Assembly: GCA_015680685.1 (NCBI GenBank)
Contig: MNCI01000579.1
Coordinates: 515,691 to 579,690 of the forward strand
Length of the DNA: 64,000 bases
Direction: 5' to 3'
Source: Gnetum montanum
Lineage: Eukaryota; Streptophyta; Gnetopsida; Gnetales; Gnetaceae
Numbering within the stretch: the stretch's first letter is position 1; each line of letters opens with the position of its first letter. The position numbers and the translations under genes were made by a program. Below, piece by piece: positions 58,400 to 64,000 of this stretch. The notes beneath the pieces were generated by a model. It was not told the DNA's origin, did not search any database, and saw only the letters and a program-made list of their open reading frames with translations.

Positions 58400-58880
58400 G
58401 CTTTAAGTATTATGCTTTGAATGGTACGTGATGCATGGAACATGCTTCTTATTGATCTTGCCAAATTCATTCTCCTTGGAGATTTTCAAGGAGAGGTCTC
58501 TTATTCCTAACCTTGCATCAATGGTACTTAGCCACACTCTTCCCATAATGATAGGGAATTCTCCTTTGCAATTATTCACTTAGATCACCAGGAAGTCAAT
58601 AGGATAAGATCACCCACAAACAGTGGTTACAATGTCCTCTACCAATCCCAAGGGAACAATGATGGATTAATTTTCCAACTCTAAGTAGATGTTTCTCTTT
58701 TGGAGTAGAGGTAAGTTCTAGGCTTTGTACATTTCTTGTGATATTAAGTTAACTATAGAACCTGAGTTCAGAAGAGCCTTGTAAGGTTCATTTCCTACAA
58801 TCTGCAAATAGATGACGGGACTTCTAGGATTAGATCTCTTCTTAGGAAGGTGGCCAACCTTAATCTAATTAGCGACCATG
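58400..58880 (-). pseudogene. Aspartic protease of D, active site lost
   Basis: The active-site loop reads LLNSGSIVNLIS. The catalytic Asp is Asn (codon 58768-58766), where A and B have Asp. IIMGRVWLSTIDARLGI (near 58550-58505) marks the end of the domain. A protease with this change should be inactive. The change is one G-to-A step on the coding strand. Confidence 0.78.
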
Positions 58881-61461
58881 TGAGTCAACATTACATTATG
58901 TACTTTGGGAGCATTTTGGTTTGAAGGGTTCTCAAAAGATATTTCAGAGGATGTAGGAGAATCAGGGTCATTAGCCATAGGTGTTTGTAAGGGCTTTGTT
59001 GGACTGTTGGTTCTAAAGAATGGTTTTTTTCAAGGCTTAGTGTCAGAACCACTTGGTTGAGGAACTAGCTATAAGTTTATAGCCCTTGTGGTGTTTCTTT
59101 GCTATGGTTGGGCTTGTATTTCTCCCTGCATAGATGGAGCAGGTGGAAGAGGAGTTGTAGGTGAAGGTGCATGAGTGAAATGATGAGGAGGGTAATAAGA
59201 AAATAAGGAATTCCCCCTTGGAGATGGTACCTTGTAATACTTAGGAGGGTAGTAGTGATGTTAGAAGGAAGCATGATTGGAAGAGTCCCGTGGAGAAATA
59301 GGTTACTGAACATAGTACCCATATAGATATGGCTGGTGGTAAGATTACTATTACCTTGGTGGTGGCATCCCCCATGACTGTGGATGTTGTCACTACTGAT
59401 ACTACTCATGAGGTTGAGATGGTACTTCACTCAGATAGTAGGATTGTTAGTAGTTGATAGCTACCTTGGGAATAAGGCAACCTCATGGGTGCTTTCCATT
59501 TGGCCAATCTAGGATTCAATGCATATATCTTAGATTCTTGCAAGTGTGACACAATTGGAAAACATCCCTTAGGATGTTCATATTAATAAATGTCATACCA
59601 ATCATCATCTATTTTAGAAATCAAAACCTCATCTACTGCAACAACTTTGCCCTTACCCTTATGATGGGCATGTTTAGCTTTCTTTTTCTTCCTTCTTTCA
59701 CATTTACTACCTTCTTGGTCTCATTTTCCTTAGCAATTTTCAAAGTAGTTTGGAATTTTTTATCTAAGAATTTTCACATTTTATCAACCTTAGTTGATTT
59801 TAGATACAAATTTTTGTATTTGTAAGGTTTTTTGTTGCATCACTTTATCAAGTGGTGCCTCCTCCTCACTATTACAAAAATGGACATCTTTCTTGCAAAG
59901 ACAGGGGTCCTTGTTGTACTCTTTGGTACTTTCTCTTTTTCTTAGCTCACCTTCTTCCTTAGCTACCTACTTAATGAGGCTTTGGATTTGATGGACCCTT
60001 ATCTCTAAATTCTTCCCTTGGGCATAGACACCAAGAGTTCTCCTTGTTTAAGTTTGGAGCCCATTTATTTTATGCTATAGCTAATCCCTTTGAGAATAGC
60101 CATGGCTTGGACATTGATGCAATAAAGAGTAGTACCTACCCATGGATGCATCCAAGGATTCATGAGTTCCTTATTTCCATCCTTGGATCTATTTTCTCAA
60201 GTTGGACACATGAGAGTACATCGGCTACTTGTCATTAAATAATTCTAATATTGCACTCCACCTTTGAACGGATTCTAGTTCCAAGAACTAGTACCAACTT
60301 TTAGCTTCCTTGATGAGTGTCTTGGGAAACAACTTCAATTTTTTCCATTCATTTTCCATGTTCTATAAGGCACAAGCATCGTGAAATTCTTGCAAGTGGT
60401 TTTGTGAATCTGAATTATATCACCCCTCGAACTTGGGAATATTATTCATATCTAGCTATATGATTCAGTTATCTTTCATGTGACTTATTGGGATCCTTAC
60501 AGCCTCTACAGTGTAAAGCATGTTTCTGGTAGCAAGCATGGGCTTGTCATAGTCATAGTGATCACAGTGGCCCCTATCATGGCCATGATGCCTATGATGA
60601 TCCCTAATGTCCCTTCTTTGTTTATTTTGATCATCTCCCTACTACTCATGCCTACAGACTCTACATTATGGTAGGATCAATGTTCATCCCGATCCCATCA
60701 TTTACCTCCATCATGATTTTGATTGTCTCTGTGGCTTTGGTTGGAGTTGGAGCAGGAAGATGATGAGGATGAAGAAAGTGAAGAGGAAAGGGAGCCACCA
60801 CTAGTGCAGTGTCTACTACTTCCTCTTCTTTGGTCCCTACCACAGTCACCATGTTTGTCCTTGCCTTGGTGCTTGTCCTTGATCTTGCCCTGGTTGCCCC
60901 CTTTCAAGGTTCTCTAATCATGGGATCCATTGTTCCCAAAACCAGGATTGGTTATAGTTAACTATATTTGCTGGTTAAGGATCTCCTCATCAAAGAGAGG
61001 AGGAGAATCAGTGTATTGAGAGCTCCCCAAAAAGAAGTCCTTCCCTTCTTTTTATGTCTGTAGGAACAAGTGGGTAGGCCCCTTTGGCCTTTTATGGCCT
61101 CATATTGAGCATCCATCTTTTGATCTCTTTTCTTTTCTACATATGTAGGATGATAATCCTAATAATCATGACCTTGTACTTCATACTCAGAATTGAGTCA
61201 TGCAATGCCCAATTTGATGAGATTGTTGAGTGACATTGTAGGAACAAACCGATCGGGAGGCAACACAATGTTGCCTTCCATGTCCCTCTAACGTATCTCC
61301 TCATCTTGATGTAGGATGAAGGTGAAGTTTGGAGTGTACTCATCCATATGAGTGTAGACCACTTTGAACTATTGTGACATTGGCATCTTGTGGCCTTCTT
61401 ATTATTGCTGATTTGGTCTACTTACAAATGATGAAGAGTTTTCCTTGTGAGGAGAAGCCAT
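58881..61461 (-). pseudogene. gag of D (decayed)
   Basis: ATG at 61461 starts MASPHKENSSS. DEYTPNFTFILHQDEE (61345-61300) and GNIVLPPD match A and B. The capsid segment with WKKLKLFPKTLIKEAKSWY lies near 60350-60290, and a serine-rich stretch (SSSLSSSSSSSC) near 60800-60760. The first Cys pair of the zinc knuckle is degenerate (near 59590). Stops from codon 20. Confidence 0.78.
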
Positions 61462-61591
61462 GTTAGTGCTTAAGAAAAATAGTGTGCATGTGTTATTATT
61501 ATTGCCCTAATGATTTTGACTTTAGGGTTTGATACAACATCATTGAATAATTTCACTAATTTTCTAGGTAGCGCACGTATCTAGCTAAAAT

Positions 61592-61609
61592 CCTCAAAAA
61601 CAACACCAA
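61592..61609 (-). other. Primer-binding site of D (degenerate)
   Basis: The complement after the LTR reads TTGGTGTTGTTTTTGAGG, recognisably the TTGGCGCCGTTGCCGGGG site after extensive C-to-T change. Confidence 0.6.
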
Positions 61610-62433
61610 TGATGAGTGACGAGTATACCTTACATCCAACCATACGAATTACAAGCATTCACACACAATCCGATCAAATTCCATAGACTTTAGTTCTTTA
61701 AATGCACATTAACTAGGATAGTGAATATAGGGATGTGATCATTGTCTTCTTAGTCCCACTTGTATGGGTACAATCATGTGGTTAAGTGTGACCAAGGCAC
61801 ATGGTTTGTATAATTTTACATGTTTTATCTATTTTATCCTAAGTGTAAAACAAAGTAATTAAGAATTAATTAATCTAGTAAACTATCTAATGCCTTAAGC
61901 TAATTCCCAATACAAGTATCCAGTCCCACCTTTTGTACACATCCTAAACACGTTATAATGTTGCTGGGTTACCAAGTGCTAGCACTACTGGGATTACCAA
62001 GTGTTAACATTATGTTCAAGGTGGTCATACTTATGCATATTAATTAATCTTATTTAATTAACTAAAGACATTGAAGTAAATTGCATGAATAATAAAGTGA
62101 ATTAAAGTAAATATTAAGCTAATTCAAAATGCTATAAGGTTGATCAAGAAGCTCATTTTTATTGCCATTACACTAAGGTGTCCAATTACATTAGTGTTCG
62201 AATAAGGATTTTTATACTTCTTGACACCTACTACAAGCAATTAGAAAATATTCTAACTATTGGGAAAGAAAACTATAAGAACTTCATCAGCTACTAAATG
62301 AATGATGCCATAAATGCGGTGGGTACATGCATTTATATAGGTAGACATAGACATTTCATTGATGCATCTCCCCATGCGTCAATGGGTACATGTCGATAGG
62401 GATGTGTCGATGTACCCAAACGGTGATTCATCA
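61610..62433 (-). mobile_element. 5' LTR of D (824 bp)
   Basis: The complement starts TGATGAATC (62433) and ends CTCATCA (61610). U3 has GTCGAC/GACGCAT-type palindromic units (62355-62425), the TATA box is CTATATAAATG (near 62335), and AATAA lies downstream. It matches the solo LTR at 42682 most closely in U3. Confidence 0.93.
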
Positions 62434-62438
62434 CTTTG

Positions 62439-63678
62439 AATATGACTGCACAACTAAGTGAAAAGATAATATGCAATTAAAATGAAAAATAGACTTTTGG
62501 CTAAGGTTCCTTCTTATCATACACATGATAAATACATGTGTCAATGAAAGACCATTCAAATGAAAAAGAAAATGAATACTGCTACACATGTGAGAGGGTA
62601 ATAAAGGGAAATAGTGACAAACTTGGATCTTTCTATTAAGTTGCTATGTGGTTAATTATGATAAACTTTTATCAAAAAATATTTTGGCATTAGAGATAGA
62701 AAAAATTTCTACAAAGCTTGTAATCCTATATAGATGCATAGTATGAGACAATGATGAATCTTCAATAAAGTATTTATTAAAATAGATTTTTTTGAGTGTA
62801 AATTTAAAATCAAAATTAAGAATACAATATGGAATATTATTGTTAAATGCTAACATACTATGATTTGAAGTTGATGTAATGTAATAGTTTCTAACATACT
62901 ATCAAAGTATTAAACTTATTAATAAGTTCTCCACCAAAGGTAGTTAGATATAGAGATATGGCTACAAAAAATAAGACATTGAAAATTTAGGTGTGATCAC
63001 AAATACTCAATAAGTTTGTAAAATAGAAGAAAAAAAAGGGTTATTGTACAAAGATTAAAGAAGGTTGAAAATTAAAAGAAGCACCAATATTATTGTGAAA
63101 ACATTAGAAGAGGTAACTTTAATAGATATGATATTATATACGTACATGATACAAACATTGATAGTCAAAATATGGGGGTGTTAAAACCCTAACAAACATG
63201 ATACATTACATAGGAATATAAGGATACCTCAAGTGTGACTTGGAGAGGCAACTTGTGGCATGCAAATACTCGTCAAATAATTAGCTAACCACATGAGCCA
63301 CCTCTCATTGGCTACATGTAACCTTGTCATCTTAGAGTGAAAACTAGAAATGGAAAGTTGTTCAACAAAGAAATTATGTAAGCTATGACTACTAGAAGTG
63401 GTAGAAAATAAACAAAATTCTTGATTGGAATATTGCGTAATTCATTTTTTATACATGAATAATATATTACAAGTAAAATTTTATATAAATTATTTAAAAT
63501 ATTATCATTTATTATTTTAAAAATGTATTTAAGCTACTTGATTATTGAATAAATACCCTCGAATAACATTGAAACTAATAAATATTAGAACTCAATAGGA
63601 TAATTTTACTTTATAGTTCCATTTTTTTATCATGGACACCTTAGTACAATGTAGTATAACCTTTTCATGATATCTTGG
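62439..63678 (+). repeat. DR repeat copy, right part
   Basis: This continues the copy interrupted at 49674 and follows 16620-18290 without the SINEs, so it serves as the empty reference for those insertions. AT-rich, no gene. It ends at a minus-strand LTR. Confidence 0.75.
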
Positions 63679-64000
63679 TGATGAGCAGCGATGTACCCCT
63701 CTGCCCAACCATACAAATCACAAGCATTCATGTGCGATTTGGTCAAATTTTACGGACTTTGTAGTTTTCGGTGCACTAGTATTCTAGGAAGTGAATCTTT
63801 GCCTTAAGGTCAATTGTTGTCTTCCCAATTACACTTGTGATGTACACTGGCATGGTTAAGTGTAATTGAGGCATCTAATTTTTATCATTTTTTATTTTAT
63901 GGTTTGGTGTTCAAAGGGAGATAAAAGTAATTAGATTAACTAATTTAAATTAACTAATTAACTAGTGTCTAACTAGTCCTAACATAAGCATCTGGTCCTA
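63679..64000 (-). mobile_element. LTR, partial (right window edge)
   Basis: The complement ends with CTCATCA at 63679 and has the GGTTGGGCAGAGGGGTAC U5 end and the TCACACTTAACC-like block. Its U3 lies beyond the window, so its element cannot be named. The orientation is that of element D. Confidence 0.85.

Larger units (their letters stand above)
49675..62433 (-). mobile_element. Element D: full-structure Athila-type retrotransposon with env-like ORF
   Basis: LTRs are 61610-62433 (5') and 49675-50229 (3'), with target duplications CTTTG at 49670-49674 and 62434-62438. On the minus strand the order is primer site, gag, protease, RT, RNase H, integrase, 3' spacer, env-like ORF, polypurine tract. 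At 12.76 kb it is longer than A because of the env-like ORF. Every gene has stops, so it is immobile now, but it shows the ancestral layout of the family. Confidence 0.92.

Overview
This window is repeat-rich nuclear DNA from a seed plant, probably a flowering plant. The evidence is Athila-type Ty3/gypsy retrotransposons with a tRNA-Asp-like primer site, plant LINEs of the DUF4283/L1 and RTE types, tRNA-derived SINEs, and a decayed type II ribosome-inactivating protein gene. No intact host gene is visible. Nearly every coding sequence is broken by nonsense changes that look like C-to-T decay of methylated DNA.

Almost all of the window is nested transposons. One LTR family with TGATG...CATCA ends accounts for thirteen LTRs. 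(1) 1-3613: a minus-strand LTR cut by the window edge abuts a plus-strand element (E2) that has lost most of pol and ends in an LTR at 2636-3613. (2) 3614-6240: a minus-strand type II RIP pseudogene lies beside the 3' end of an env-like retrotransposon ORF. (3) 6240-18562: a non-coding dispersed repeat (called DR here) is interrupted by a LINE island (6413-8932), a minus-strand RTE LINE (11990-15830) that holds a solo LTR, an unrelated 477-bp LTR-like insertion, and three SINEs. (4) 18563-36969: element A, bounded by a 5-bp target duplication, contains the younger element B (26293-34688), which is bounded by its own 5-bp duplication. (5) 36975-38850: a second DUF4283 LINE, followed by a truncated minus-strand LTR. 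(6) 39430-47803: element C, an old gag/protease fragment with its 3' LTR, interrupted by a plus-strand RTE LINE that carries a solo LTR with a perfect duplication. (7) 47804-63678: another DR copy split by element D (49675-62433, minus strand, 12.8 kb), followed by a partial minus-strand LTR at the right edge.

Element D is the most complete relative of the family. Between pol and its 3' LTR it has a ~2.8-kb env-like ORF. That ORF starts directly after a splice-acceptor-like site. Elements E2, A and B keep this junction and a short remnant of the ORF, so they look like deletion derivatives. The LTR subfamilies share R/U5 but have different arrays of palindromes in U3. These points and the RIP relic are the main items to follow up.
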